Shown: positions 26,187 to 35,201 of the stretch, piece after piece
Numbering within the stretch: position 1 is the first letter of the stretch
Layout: each line of letters opens with the position of its first letter
DNA from: Micromonospora chokoriensis
GTDB lineage: Bacteria > Actinomycetota > Actinomycetes > Mycobacteriales > Micromonosporaceae
Assembly: GCF_900091505.1 (NCBI RefSeq)
Contig: NZ_LT607409.1
Location: 1,426,001 to 1,490,000 of the forward strand
Length of the DNA: 64,000 bases
Direction: 5' to 3'
Notes under the pieces: generated by a model
Told to the model about the DNA's origin: nothing
What the model saw: only the letters and a program-made list of their open reading frames with translations
The model's database searches: none
Position numbers and translations under genes: made by a program

Positions 26187-26897
26187 TTAGGCGGGGACGC
26201 GGGCTACTGCGAAGACGGACTGGCCGAACGGGGGGCGGACGAGCTGCTCGGCGGCCTTGGTGGCGGGCAGGACGACGGTGTCGTACACCTTGACCATCGG
26301 GCCTTCCTTCGGCATCAGCCGGAAGACCTTGGTCGCCATGAAGTAGCCGATCAACCCCAACGCGTTGGCGTAGTGGATCTTCTCGACGGTCAGGCCGGCC
26401 TCGGTCATCGCCGCCCGTAGGGTCTTCTTCGTGTAGCGGCGGACGTGCCCGGTGGCGATGTCGGCCGGGCTCATCGCGAACTGGAACGCCGGCACGATGA
26501 TGATCACTGCGCCGCCGGGTCGGACCAGGTCGCGCATGCTGCTGAGCGCGCCGACGTGGTCCTCGATGTGCTCCAGGACGTTGTACGAGACGGCGGCGCT
26601 GTAGTCGCCCCGGTCGTTGTGCGGCAGCAGCATCTGCCGGACGCTGATGTTCGGCCGTTCGGCGAGGCGCTCCTTGAGCTGCACCAGCCGGTCCGGGTCG
26701 GCCTCGGTGGCAGTGAATCGCGGCAGCCGCTCCGACCACTCCAGCGCGTAGTCACCGAGGCCGCTGCCGATCTCGATGGGGTCGTCGCCGAGGTACGGCA
26801 CCGCCAACTCGATGAACCAGCGACGGTGGTTGACAGCCGTCGCCAGGCCTTCCAGCACCTCGGACTGCACGCGCTGATCCCCAGTGATTTCTGCCAT
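26187..26897 (-). CDS. Class I SAM-dependent methyltransferase
   Basis: The 236-residue protein has SAM-binding motif I I-E-I-G-S-G-L-G-D-Y (about residues 41-50), the acidic T-E-A-D-P-D end of strand two, and Y-N-V-L-E-H-I-E-D-H typical of type 11/12 methyltransferases. A C-terminal hydrophobic stretch with Y-A-N-A-L-G-L-I-G-Y-F follows, often found in enzymes that work near the membrane on lipid or sugar intermediates. The ATG at 26895-26897 was chosen because the family begins near there; upstream sequence is not conserved-looking. Divergent from a GT-C-like membrane protein. Confidence 0.87.
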   Translation of the reverse strand: MAEITGDQRVQSEVLEGLATAVNHRRWFIELAVPYLGDDPIEIGSGLGDYALEWSERLPRFTATEADPDRLVQLKERLAERPNISVRQMLLPHNDRGDYSAAVSYNVLEHIEDHVGALSSMRDLVRPGGAVIIIVPAFQFAMSPADIATGHVRRYTKKTLRAAMTEAGLTVEKIHYANALGLIGYFMATKVFRLMPKEGPMVKVYDTVVLPATKAAEQLVRPPFGQSVFAVARVPA

Positions 26898-27110
26898 GCG
26901 TCGATTCCTCACGATATGAACTCGACCCGTGCCTGGACCGACAGAGTGAATCATCCGCTGGGACGGCAGAAGAATCGGGGCATCGGGGGTGGCCGAATTG
27001 TGGTCGGGGGGTGGGTTCGTGATCGGCGGTCGGCGAACCCGGCACATAGTACGGCAGTACCCCGAAACATGTCACGGCAGCGTCAGCCCGTGACTATCCT
27101 ATGAATTGTC

Positions 27111-28943
27111 ATGACTACTCCCGAATCGGACGCGCCCGGCGACGGCGACGGCCCGGCCGACGCGTCGGTGGAGGAGCCTTCGGCTGATGCCCGGCGGCCA
27201 CGCCGGGGGAAGGTGGCCGACCTGGTTGCCGTGCTGAGCTTCGTGGTGCTCGGCTTCTGGGTGACGTGTCGACTCTGGCTCGACCCCGGCGGCGCGGTGC
27301 GGGACAACGAGTCCGATCAGTCGCAGTTCGAATGGATGATGGCGCACGGTGCGCGAGTAATCACGCATTTCGCCTACCCGTTCCATTCGGATCAGATGAA
27401 CGTCCCGGACGGCGTCAATTTGATGGCGAACACGTCCGTATTATCCATTTCGTTGCCATTCACGCCTATCACCCTGCTGTTCGGGCCTCGGGCGTCATTC
27501 CTGGTCTTTCTCACCGCCGGCATGATTGCCACGGCGAGCGCCTGGTACTTCCTGCTCTCCCGGGTCCTGATCGGCAGCCGCGGGCCTGCCTGGCTGGGTG
27601 CCGGCTTCTGCGCGTTCGCGCCCGCCATGGTGTCGCACGCCAACGGGCATCCGAACATCGTGTCGCAGTTCGTCGTCCCGTTGATCATCTGGCGCACGCT
27701 CCGTCTCGGCGACCCGGGCCGTTGGCTGCGCAACGGCGTCCTCCTCGGGCTCGTGATCGTCTGGCAGGCCTTCCTCAACCTGGAGATCCTGCTGATGACC
27801 GCGATCGGGCTCGGCGTGGTCATCGCCGTGCTCGCCCTCGGCCGCGCCGATCTCCGCGCACGGACCCGGCCCTTCCTCGCCGGTCTCGCCGTCGCGGCCG
27901 GGGTCGCCGGGCTGCTGCTGGCGTACCCCCTGTACGTGCAGTTCTTCGGTCCGGGCGCGTACTCCGGGCTGTCCCGCCTGATCCGCGGCTACTCCAGCGA
28001 CCTCGCCTCGTTCGTCGCGTACTCCAGGGAGTCACTCGCCGGCAGTCCACGCACCGCCGCGGGCCTGGCCAAGAACCCGACCGAGGAGAACAGCTTCTTC
28101 GGCTGGGCGCTGGTCGTGCTGGTGATCGCCCTGGTCTGGTGGTTGCGCCGCTCGGTCGTCGTGCTCGCGTTGGCCGGGCTCGCGCTGCTCTTCGCGGTGC
28201 TCTCGCTGGGCCGCGAGGTCCGTTTCGACAACAGGGGGACGGGTGTGCCGGGCCCCTGGGCGGCGCTGGAGAACCTGCCCATCCTGCACTCGGTGGTGCC
28301 GACCCGGTGGGCACTGGCGATCACCCCGATCATCGGGCTGCTGCTCGCCTACGGCGCCGAACGCGCCCGCGAGCTGGCCGACTCGCACCCGGCCGCGCGG
28401 GGACAGATCCGCTTCGTCACCGCCACAGTGCTCGTGATGGCCCTGCTCCCGATCGTGCCGACCCCGCTGCCCGTGGCCCATCTCGACCCGGTTCCCGCCT
28501 TTGTGACCAGTGGGGCGTGGCGTCCATACGTGACTGGTGGGCGCAGTGTGGTGGCCCTGCCGTTGCCGGACAGCACCTACGCGGAGCCGCTGCGCTGGGC
28601 CGCGACGACCCGGCTGGACATGCCACTGGCCCGCGGCTATTTCCTCGGGCCGGACACCCGGCCCAGCGCCCAGCCACCCAGGGTCGCGCTGTTCGGGGCG
28701 ACGCCACGTCCCACCAGCAGCTTCTTCGCCACCATCCGCCGCACCGGGGCGGTGCCACCGATCACCCCGCAGAGCCGGGTCCGAGCGGTCGACGACCTGC
28801 GGTTCTGGCGGGCGGGAGTGGTCATCCTCGGCCCACACGAGCACGAGGAGGCGCTGCGTCGGGGCATGACCGAACTGACCGGCATCCAGCCGGTCTTCAC
28901 CGGCGGGGTGTGGGTGTGGGACGTCCGGCCGTTGACTGACTGA
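27111..28943 (+). CDS. Large membrane protein, GT-C glycosyltransferase-like
   Basis: The 610-residue protein has a charged N-terminus, about ten membrane helices and a C-terminal extracytoplasmic domain (about residues 450-610). An acidic motif after the first helix (R-D-N-E-S-D-Q-S-Q-F-E-W) and the H-A-N-G-H-P-N segment resemble actinobacterial mannosyl/arabinosyltransferase-like proteins. Catalysis is not proven. TATCCT at about 27095-27100, ten bases before the ATG and without a ribosome site, suggests a very short leader. With the neighbouring methyltransferase it likely serves cell-surface glycan assembly. Confidence 0.72.
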   Translation: MTTPESDAPGDGDGPADASVEEPSADARRPRRGKVADLVAVLSFVVLGFWVTCRLWLDPGGAVRDNESDQSQFEWMMAHGARVITHFAYPFHSDQMNVPDGVNLMANTSVLSISLPFTPITLLFGPRASFLVFLTAGMIATASAWYFLLSRVLIGSRGPAWLGAGFCAFAPAMVSHANGHPNIVSQFVVPLIIWRTLRLGDPGRWLRNGVLLGLVIVWQAFLNLEILLMTAIGLGVVIAVLALGRADLRARTRPFLAGLAVAAGVAGLLLAYPLYVQFFGPGAYSGLSRLIRGYSSDLASFVAYSRESLAGSPRTAAGLAKNPTEENSFFGWALVVLVIALVWWLRRSVVVLALAGLALLFAVLSLGREVRFDNRGTGVPGPWAALENLPILHSVVPTRWALAITPIIGLLLAYGAERARELADSHPAARGQIRFVTATVLVMALLPIVPTPLPVAHLDPVPAFVTSGAWRPYVTGGRSVVALPLPDSTYAEPLRWAATTRLDMPLARGYFLGPDTRPSAQPPRVALFGATPRPTSSFFATIRRTGAVPPITPQSRVRAVDDLRFWRAGVVILGPHEHEEALRRGMTELTGIQPVFTGGVWVWDVRPLTD

Positions 28944-28946
28944 GGC

Positions 28947-29735
28947 TCAGCGGACGCAGCAGCCCTGGCAGACCTTCGGGCGGGGGAGGGTGAAGGCGAG
29001 GCAGCAGGTGCGCCGCTGCACCGTCGGCTCACCGGTCGGACCGGGCACCAGCTCGATCAGGTCGCTCAGATCGAGGGCGCCGAGCAGGGTGTCGATGCTC
29101 TGCACCGTCGAGCCGGGCAGGCCGTCGGCAGCCCGGAGGATGCCGTGCGCGATGCCGGAGGCGACCGAGCCGAGCAGCGTCCGGGTGCCGACCCGGACCT
29201 CCGACTGGATCGCGGTGATGAGCGGCGCCAGGTGAGAGTCGAGCAGGGAGGCGCGCAGCGCGGTCAGCAGCTCGGCCTCGTCGGCGACGACCCGCACCTC
29301 CGGCAGGCCGGCGAGCGCCAGCGGGTCGCTCGGCAGCACCGCCACGGTGATCCCACGGCGCAGACCCAGGGTGAGCAGCTGCCGGTGGTCCTGGAAGTGG
29401 ATCAACACGTCGGCCGGGTCGAACAGCGGCACCCGCCGGGCCGAGGCCCAGCCGAGCACGACCGGCAGCGCGGTCCAGTAGCTGTACGACTTCCAGGCCA
29501 ACGCCGCGCAGGCGTGCGGGGTGCCACCCCAGCGGGTGGCAGCGCCGTTCAGCAGCTCCGGCAGCCGGCTGCCATCGATCAGGGTGGTGGCGGGTGACCA
29601 GCCGAACTCGTCGTCGACCAGGAGCCCCGGGGCGAGGCCCGGAAGATTGTCGGTGCCGAACATGGCGCGCAGCGCCGCGGTGACGGGGGCGAGTGGCGTG
29701 GCGGTCACATCCCGCACCGGCAGCACCGCTGTCAC
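28947..29735 (-). CDS. FhuF-like ferric siderophore reductase ([2Fe-2S] protein)
   Basis: The 262-residue protein ends with the FhuF-type iron-sulfur motif C-C-L-A-F-T-L-P-R-P-K-V-C-Q-G-C-C (C-C-x10-C-x2-C). It would release iron from imported siderophores by reduction. G-W-S-P-A-T and W-G-G-T-P-H-A-C-A-A-L-A-W-K-S-Y-S are typical of the actinobacterial branch. The GTG at 29733-29735 starts the conserved part; the open frame upstream crosses the regulatory iron boxes and is unlikely to be translated. It converges with the membrane glycosyltransferase gene, four bases apart. Confidence 0.88.
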   Translation of the reverse strand: MTAVLPVRDVTATPLAPVTAALRAMFGTDNLPGLAPGLLVDDEFGWSPATTLIDGSRLPELLNGAATRWGGTPHACAALAWKSYSYWTALPVVLGWASARRVPLFDPADVLIHFQDHRQLLTLGLRRGITVAVLPSDPLALAGLPEVRVVADEAELLTALRASLLDSHLAPLITAIQSEVRVGTRTLLGSVASGIAHGILRAADGLPGSTVQSIDTLLGALDLSDLIELVPGPTGEPTVQRRTCCLAFTLPRPKVCQGCCVR

Positions 29736-29798
29736 CTGAGATCCCCCGTCCGCATGGCCGAGGAATACACGCCCCGGCGGACGACCACCGTCGTCCTG

Positions 29799-29848
29799 AG
29801 CTAAGGCTAGCCTAACCACGCCCTCGGGTCTAAGGGAAGCCTCACCTT
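29799..29848 (-). promoter_or_regulatory. Two putative iron boxes (DmdR/IdeR type) upstream of the FhuF-like gene
   Basis: The first (about 29799-29817) is TAAGGCTAGCCTAA within a 10-bp perfect palindrome, AGGCTAGCCT. The second (29831-29848) reads AAGGTGAGGCTTCCCTTA on the minus strand. Both resemble the 19-bp actinobacterial iron-repressor consensus TTAGGTTAGGCTAACCTAA. This predicts repression when iron is sufficient. Confidence 0.75.
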
Positions 29849-30055
29849 GGTCACATCGGGAGGCCCAGGTCACGCCGGTTGCCCGGTGGGAGGAGCGCCC
29901 CCACCTCGCTACTACCCGCCGGTTCCGCAGGAAAACGCTGCCGCAGGATCGATGTCTATCGGTGAATTGTCAATCAGAGTGTCGACAAGATGCCAGATGC
30001 GTGTGCGCTCGGGCACGGAACGTGAAACTTATATCCCCCGGCCACGAGGAAGCCG
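29849..30055. other. Promoter region of the HTH-deformylase gene
   Basis: With the iron-box region the divergent gap is about 320 bases. It contains TTGTC and GACAA half-sites 17 bases apart (29967-29988 area) and a GAGGAA ribosome site before 30056. No gene is supported. Confidence 0.4.
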
Positions 30056-31585
30056 ATGACGACCTCACCCCTCGAACGGGCTGCCGACTCCTTCGCGGCC
30101 GAGCTCGCCCGGCAACGGACCGGGCGAGGGCTGTCCAAGAAACAACTGGCCGTCCTGATGGGGTTCGACCCCTCGTACGTCAGCCACGTCGAGGGACGCC
30201 GGCACCGGCCGACCGAGGACTTCGCCCGCCGCGCCGAGGCCGTCCTGGAGGCCAGCGGCGCGATCTGGCAGCGCTTCCGGGAGTACGACGACCTCCGCCA
30301 CGCCCGCACGGGCAACCCGCCCCGTGAGCCGTACGCGCCCGGGCAGTGGCTGCCACCGGGCACCGGCCTCGTCGTGGAGCGGGAACTCGCCACCCTCACC
30401 CACACCGACGACGGCTACCGGTGCGTGATCCACCGCGAGTTGTACAACGCCGGCACCGAGCCGGTCACCCGATACCTGGTCCGGGTCGCCGTCGACCGCT
30501 ACCCGAACGACCCCGGCCGCTCCAACCGGCACCACCGGGAACACCCGCTCACCTTCGCCGAACTGCAACTACAGGCCCGCCGCGACGACGGCGGCGGCGA
30601 ACCGGAGCCGATGCACTGGCGTGCCAAACACGACCGGGACGCCTTCAAGGAGATCTGGCTGCTCTTCGAGAACGGGGAGCGGCGGTTCCCGCTCTACCCG
30701 GGAGACCGGGCCACCATCGAGTACGCGTACAGCGTCGGTCACGAGAAGTGGGGCCCCTGGTTCCAGCGGGCGGTCCGGCTGCCCACCCGGCAGCTCGCCG
30801 TACGCCTCGATCTGCCCGCGCCGCTCGACCCGCAGGTCTGGGGCGTGGAAACCTCCCTCTCCGCGGAGGAGGGCCCCCTGCGGACGGCACCGCAACGGCA
30901 CGACGAGGGCGACCGGGCGATCTACGACTGGCAGACCGACGACCCGCCGCTGAACGCCCGCTACCGGATGCAGTGGCGTTTCCGGTCCCGACCGGAGACG
31001 GAACCCGACAGCGGCCCCGGCGGTGCCCGGGTGCGGCCCAGCGACCGGATGCGCGGTCTCGGCATCGTGCAACGCGGCGACGACCTGCTCCGCCAACACG
31101 TCCGCCCGTTCGACCTGCCCGTCGAGGAACCCGTCGCCCGGGACCTGGTCGACCGGCTCACCGCGGCCCTGGCCCGGCTCGACGAACTGCACCCGTTCAG
31201 CAAGGGGGTGGGGGTTGCCGCACCACAACTCGGCGTCGGTCGGGCGGCGGCCGTGGTCCGGCCCCCGGACCGCTCGGCGGAGCCGGTGGTGCTGCTCAAC
31301 CCCCGGGTGGTCGACGCCGGCCCGGACACCGACGAGCAGTACGAGGGCTGCCTCTCCTTCTTCGACCACCGGGGTCTGGTGCCTCGACCGCTCCGGCTCG
31401 ACGTGGAGCACGCCCAGTGGGACGGCAGCCGGGTCATCACGTCGTTCGAGTTCGGCATGGCCCGGCTGGTGGCTCACGAGATCGATCACCTGGAGGGCCG
31501 GCTCTACGTCGACCGGATGGCACCCGGCGTGCCGTTGGTGCCGGTGGAGGAATACCGCGAGACCGGGCACCCCTGGCGCTACTGA
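30056..31585 (+). CDS. XRE-type helix-turn-helix protein fused to a C-terminal peptide deformylase domain
   Basis: The 509-residue protein has three parts. Residues 12-72 form a Cro/C1-type HTH (L-S-K-K-Q-L-A-V-L-M-G-F-D-P-S-Y-V-S-H-V-E-G). Residues about 95-320 form a beta-rich region of unknown function seen in some actinobacterial XRE regulators. Residues about 335-509 form a complete deformylase domain: motif 1 G-V-G-V-A-A-P-Q-L-G (384-393), motif 2 E-G-C-L-S (430-434) and motif 3 H-E-I-D-H (474-478), giving the metal ligands Cys, His and His and the catalytic glutamate. All catalytic residues are present, so it may be an active deformylase. No methionyl-tRNA formyltransferase gene is nearby. 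There is no frameshift between domains. GAGGAA precedes the ATG. Confidence 0.9.
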   Translation: MTTSPLERAADSFAAELARQRTGRGLSKKQLAVLMGFDPSYVSHVEGRRHRPTEDFARRAEAVLEASGAIWQRFREYDDLRHARTGNPPREPYAPGQWLPPGTGLVVERELATLTHTDDGYRCVIHRELYNAGTEPVTRYLVRVAVDRYPNDPGRSNRHHREHPLTFAELQLQARRDDGGGEPEPMHWRAKHDRDAFKEIWLLFENGERRFPLYPGDRATIEYAYSVGHEKWGPWFQRAVRLPTRQLAVRLDLPAPLDPQVWGVETSLSAEEGPLRTAPQRHDEGDRAIYDWQTDDPPLNARYRMQWRFRSRPETEPDSGPGGARVRPSDRMRGLGIVQRGDDLLRQHVRPFDLPVEEPVARDLVDRLTAALARLDELHPFSKGVGVAAPQLGVGRAAAVVRPPDRSAEPVVLLNPRVVDAGPDTDEQYEGCLSFFDHRGLVPRPLRLDVEHAQWDGSRVITSFEFGMARLVAHEIDHLEGRLYVDRMAPGVPLVPVEEYRETGHPWRY

Positions 31586-31594
31586 CCGGTGGGG

Positions 31595-31636
31595 ACCGGG
31601 GCGCGTGCCCCAGGGGGCAGGGGCACGCGCCCCGGT
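31595..31636. terminator. Strong bidirectional hairpin
   Basis: A 17-bp perfect stem (ACCGGGGCGCGTGCCCC at 31595-31611 with 31620-31636) and an 8-base loop lies between the convergent deformylase-fusion and flavohemoglobin genes. Confidence 0.88.
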
Positions 31637-31652
31637 GTGGGGGGAGGAACGT

Positions 31653-32768
31653 CTAGAGGTCACCGAAGGTGTCGTAGCGGATGTGCGGCGGCGGCACCTC
31701 GTCCGCGGCGAGCACCCGCAGCGTGGAGCGGACCATCCGGGCCGAGCCGGAGACGTAGCAGTCGTGCGTCGTCCACGGGCCGTACCGGGCCACCACGTCC
31801 GGGATGTCGCCCTGCTCCCCGTCGAAGTCCGGCTCCTCGCTGCACGCCGGCGTGACCGACAACCACGGGTGCACGGCCACCAGTTCCTCCAACCCGGCCA
31901 GGCCGTACAGGTCCGCCGCCTGCCGGGCGCCGTAGAAGACGTGCACCCAACGGGTCCGGTTGTAGGTGGCCAACTCCTCGACGAGTGCCTTGATCGGTGC
32001 CAGGCCGACCCCGCCGGCCACGCACAGGACGTCCCGTTCGGAGTTGCGGTCCAGGGTCATCGACCCCATCGGCGCCGCCACGCGGAGCAGCTCACCCGGC
32101 CGGACGCGACGCACCAGCGCGCCGGACAGCCAACCGGCACCGGGCGACCGAACGTGGAACTCCAGCAGGTTCTCGTCGTTCGGGGCGTTCGCGATCGAGT
32201 AGTTCCGCCACACCCGGGGGTGGTGGCGCGGAGCCTCCAGGCTCACGTACTGCCCGGCCTGCCACCGCAGCGGATGCTGCAGCGCCCGACAGGTCAGCAC
32301 GGCGGTGTCCGGGCCGTACCGCTCGTGGGTCAGCACCTCGGCGTGCCAGAACGGCGGGTCGTCGTCGGCCTTCGCGCCGGCCACCATCAGGGCGGTGATC
32401 GCCGCGTACGCCTCCCGCCACGCCTGGTCGTACTCAAGGTTCCAGCCGTCGCCGGCGGTGCTGCGAAGGGCGTCCAGCAAGGCGACTCCCATGGTCGCGT
32501 AGTGCGAGTCGTCGACGTGGTACTTGCGGTGGTCGCGGCCCAGCGCCCGCAGGAACTCGTCGAAGCTCTCCGGGTCGTCGACAGTGTGGATCGCCGTGAT
32601 GATCGCTTCCAGCAGGCGGTCGCCCTGGCCGGTCATCTGCACCGGGAAGAGGTGCCGCAGGGCGGGGTCGAGCAGGAACAGCCGGGCGTAGAAGTGCCCG
32701 CTCAGCCGGACCCGGTCGTCCTCGACCAGGGCCCAGCTCTCCTTCAGCAACCGCGCGAGGTTGTCCAC
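31653..32768 (-). CDS. Flavohemoglobin-like protein (globin plus FAD/NAD reductase)
   Basis: The 371-residue protein has an N-terminal globin domain (residues 1-135) with proximal histidine H80 in D-H-R-K-Y and the following V-D-D-S-H-Y. The ferredoxin-reductase-like module follows: R-N-Y-S-I-A-N-A-P (FAD), G-S-M-T-L-D and G-G-V-G-L-A-P-I (NAD(P)H), ending in Y-D-T-F-G-D-L. It is slightly shorter than enteric Hmp but has all domains. Such proteins detoxify nitric oxide by dioxygenation or bind oxygen. Divergent from a CPBP membrane protease gene. Confidence 0.92.
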   Translation of the reverse strand: MDNLARLLKESWALVEDDRVRLSGHFYARLFLLDPALRHLFPVQMTGQGDRLLEAIITAIHTVDDPESFDEFLRALGRDHRKYHVDDSHYATMGVALLDALRSTAGDGWNLEYDQAWREAYAAITALMVAGAKADDDPPFWHAEVLTHERYGPDTAVLTCRALQHPLRWQAGQYVSLEAPRHHPRVWRNYSIANAPNDENLLEFHVRSPGAGWLSGALVRRVRPGELLRVAAPMGSMTLDRNSERDVLCVAGGVGLAPIKALVEELATYNRTRWVHVFYGARQAADLYGLAGLEELVAVHPWLSVTPACSEEPDFDGEQGDIPDVVARYGPWTTHDCYVSGSARMVRSTLRVLAADEVPPPHIRYDTFGDL

Positions 32769-32913
32769 GGGGTGCTCCTTCTCCTGACGGCAGCGGATCG
32801 GGCACCCATAGAATCTCCACGGAGAGTGTCGACCGGTCGCACAGAATGTGCGATCGGCTCATGCTGGCCGGTCGGCCGTGTCACGGGCGCCACCCGTCGG
32901 GCAGAGTGGTGCG

Positions 32914-33684
32914 GTGACCGTTGAGCTGTCCCGCCCGGTGTCCCGCCGACTGCTCGGCACCGAGACGTTGCTGGTCCTCGGCCTGTCCCTCGGCCAGTCC
33001 GCCGTCTACGCGGTCGTCTCGATCATCGCGAAGCTGACCGCTGACGGCCCGCTCTCCAAGCAGACCGCCTCGCTGAACACCTCGGCGTCGTCCCGACCCT
33101 GGCTGGACCTCACCTACCAACTCCTCGGCATCGTGTTCGCGCTGCTGCCGGTGCTGCTCGCCGTACACCTGCTCAGCCGGGACCCCGGCGACCCGGCGCG
33201 GACCCTCGGCCTGGACGGCCGGCGGCCCGGTCAGGACCTGGCCCGGGGTGCCGGCCTGGCGGCGCTGATCGGCCTGCCCGGGTTGGCGCTGTTCTGGGTG
33301 GCTGCCCAGTTGGGGGTCAACGCCACGCTGGTGCCGGCCGCGCTGCCGGACCTCTGGTGGACGGCCCCGGTGCTGATCCTCGCCGCCGTGCAGAACGCCG
33401 TGCTGGAGGAGGTGATCGTGGTCGGCTACCTGGTCACCCGGCTACGACAGCTCCACTGGCGGCTGGCGGCGATCATCGCGGCCAGCGCGCTGCTGCGGGG
33501 CTCCTACCACCTCTACCAGGGCTTCGGCGCGTTCGTCGGCAACGCGGTGATGGGCGTCGTGTTCAGCCTCTTCTACCTGCGCACCCGCCGGGTGATGCCG
33601 TTGATCGTCGCGCACACGCTGCTCGACGTGTTCGCCTTCGTCGGCTACGCGTTGCTTCCCCGGGAGTGGTTCGACTGGCTCTGA
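32914..33684 (+). CDS. CPBP-family intramembrane glutamic endopeptidase (Abi-like)
   Basis: The 256-residue membrane protein has about seven hydrophobic helices and the family motifs: E-E-V-I-V-V-G-Y (motif 1, where the usual arginine position is altered), S-Y-H-L-Y-Q-G (motif 2 with histidine) and H-T-L-L-D-V (last motif with histidine and aspartate). Relatives process prenylated or other membrane peptides; some act in bacteriocin self-protection. The GTG at 32914 was chosen because the first helix follows soon after; no clear ribosome site is seen. Confidence 0.82.
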   Translation: MTVELSRPVSRRLLGTETLLVLGLSLGQSAVYAVVSIIAKLTADGPLSKQTASLNTSASSRPWLDLTYQLLGIVFALLPVLLAVHLLSRDPGDPARTLGLDGRRPGQDLARGAGLAALIGLPGLALFWVAAQLGVNATLVPAALPDLWWTAPVLILAAVQNAVLEEVIVVGYLVTRLRQLHWRLAAIIAASALLRGSYHLYQGFGAFVGNAVMGVVFSLFYLRTRRVMPLIVAHTLLDVFAFVGYALLPREWFDWL

Positions 33685-33706
33685 CCGGTCGGCCGCTTCT
33701 GGCTGG

Positions 33707-35056
33707 TCAGCGTCGCGTGGGCCGGTAGACGGCCGCCGCGCGGGCGGCGAGCCGGTCGGCCGCCGCCGCGTCGCCCAGCGCCGCCGCGAGCATCGCCGCG
33801 CCCGGCAACAGGCGTGCCACCAGCCGCAACGCCACCCAGCCGCCGGCCTGTGCGGTGAGTGGGGCGGCCAACCGCCAGGCGGCCTCCGCCGCCCGGGGCC
33901 AGCCTCCCTCGACGGGGTCGGACGCCTCCTGCGCGGCCGCCAGTGCCGCCTCGGCGCTCGCCGAGTCCGGGTGGACCTGGGTGAGCACCAGCAACTCGAC
34001 GGCCCGGTCGGGATGCGCCGGATCCCTCCCGTACGCGGCGGCCAGGTGCAGCACCAGATTCGCGTGCGTCCACAACACGGACGTCAGCTCCGCCACCGGC
34101 GCGAACAGGCCGGCCAGCGCCGCCGCCGCCCCGCCCGCGCCCGCCGAGCGGACGAACCGCCGGGTGGCCAACCGGGCCAGGCCGTCCGCCGACGCGTCCG
34201 GATACCGGTTCCGCAGCCGCGCGGCCCACTCGGCCGCGCCGGGCCCGAGCGCCCGCACCGCGGCAAGAGCCAACAGCTCCGGCGCGAACCCCGGGTGGTC
34301 GAGCACGCGCGTGGCCACCGCCCGCAGGTCCGCTTCCGGGGTACGCCCCGAAGCCGGCACCGCCTGCTGCTCGGCGGGAGGTTCCGGTGCCGGGTGCTGC
34401 TCGACCACGGGTGCCGGGCTGGCCTTCTTCGGCGTGGCGCTCTTCCGGGGGGCCACCGCCCGCTTGGCGGGGGTCGCGGGGCGCCTGGTCGGTGCCGGTG
34501 TGGGCGGCGTCACCTCGGTGGCCGCCTCCGTCGCCTTCCTGGTGGCTGCCTTGCGGACAGGGGTGGTCCGGGCCTTCGGCGCCTGGTTCTTCGGTGCCTG
34601 GACCTCGGACGCCTGGTCCTCCGACGCCTGAGCCTTCGGTGTCCGGGCCTTGGGTGTCCGGGCCTTGGGTGTCGCGTCGCCGTCCGGCTCGGCGCTCGGC
34701 GGTGTCGGCTGCTCCGCGGTCACCTCGGCGCTCGGTGGTGTCGGCGTCTCGGCGTTCGCGTCGCTGGCCGTGGCGGAGGCGTCGCTGGTCGGCGTGCTCG
34801 GAGCGCGCCTCGGCCGCGGAGGTAGGGCGCGGTCCGGCTCCGGTGGCTGAAAGAGCACCGGTGGGGCAGCCTTCGCCCGTCGAGGACGCTGGCTCGTCGG
34901 GGCGGCGGCCGGCGGTGTCGTCTCCGCGGACGGCTCAGCGGGCGGGGCGGGCTGCTCGGCGGCGACCGGCGGCGTGAAGGTGGCTCGTGGGGAGCGTCGA
35001 CGCGCCCTCTCAGCAGGCTCTCGACGGGTCGGCTCGCTCGGCGGCTGCTCCTGCAT
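33707..35056 (-). CDS. Lys/Ala/Pro-rich protein with helical C-terminal domain (EcsC-like)
   Basis: The 449-residue protein has a low-complexity N-terminal half (about residues 1-240) rich in Pro, Ala, Lys, Arg and Thr, with short repeats of T-P-K-A-R and A-P-K and a histone-H1-like section (R-K-A-A-T-R-K-A, T-P-A-K-R-A-V-A-P-R-K). The C-terminal 200 residues are helical and hydrophobic, with A-E-W-A-A-R-L-R-N-R-Y-P and L-A-A-A-Y-G-R-D, which look like EcsC-family proteins. Nucleic-acid or polyanion binding by the basic tail is inference. No enzymatic motif is seen. Confidence 0.65.
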   Translation of the reverse strand: MQEQPPSEPTRREPAERARRRSPRATFTPPVAAEQPAPPAEPSAETTPPAAAPTSQRPRRAKAAPPVLFQPPEPDRALPPRPRRAPSTPTSDASATASDANAETPTPPSAEVTAEQPTPPSAEPDGDATPKARTPKARTPKAQASEDQASEVQAPKNQAPKARTTPVRKAATRKATEAATEVTPPTPAPTRRPATPAKRAVAPRKSATPKKASPAPVVEQHPAPEPPAEQQAVPASGRTPEADLRAVATRVLDHPGFAPELLALAAVRALGPGAAEWAARLRNRYPDASADGLARLATRRFVRSAGAGGAAAALAGLFAPVAELTSVLWTHANLVLHLAAAYGRDPAHPDRAVELLVLTQVHPDSASAEAALAAAQEASDPVEGGWPRAAEAAWRLAAPLTAQAGGWVALRLVARLLPGAAMLAAALGDAAAADRLAARAAAVYRPTRR

Positions 35057-35201
35057 ATCGATGGAGCGTAGTCCTGATCACCCCGTCGCACAGCGCGAAA
35101 ACACGGGGGCGGGCGGACCCGGTGGGCGTACCCCGGAAGTCGTTTTGCTCCCGGTGGGTGGTGACCTGTATCCTCGGGCGCGGTGGTCTGAGGATCACCA
35201 G

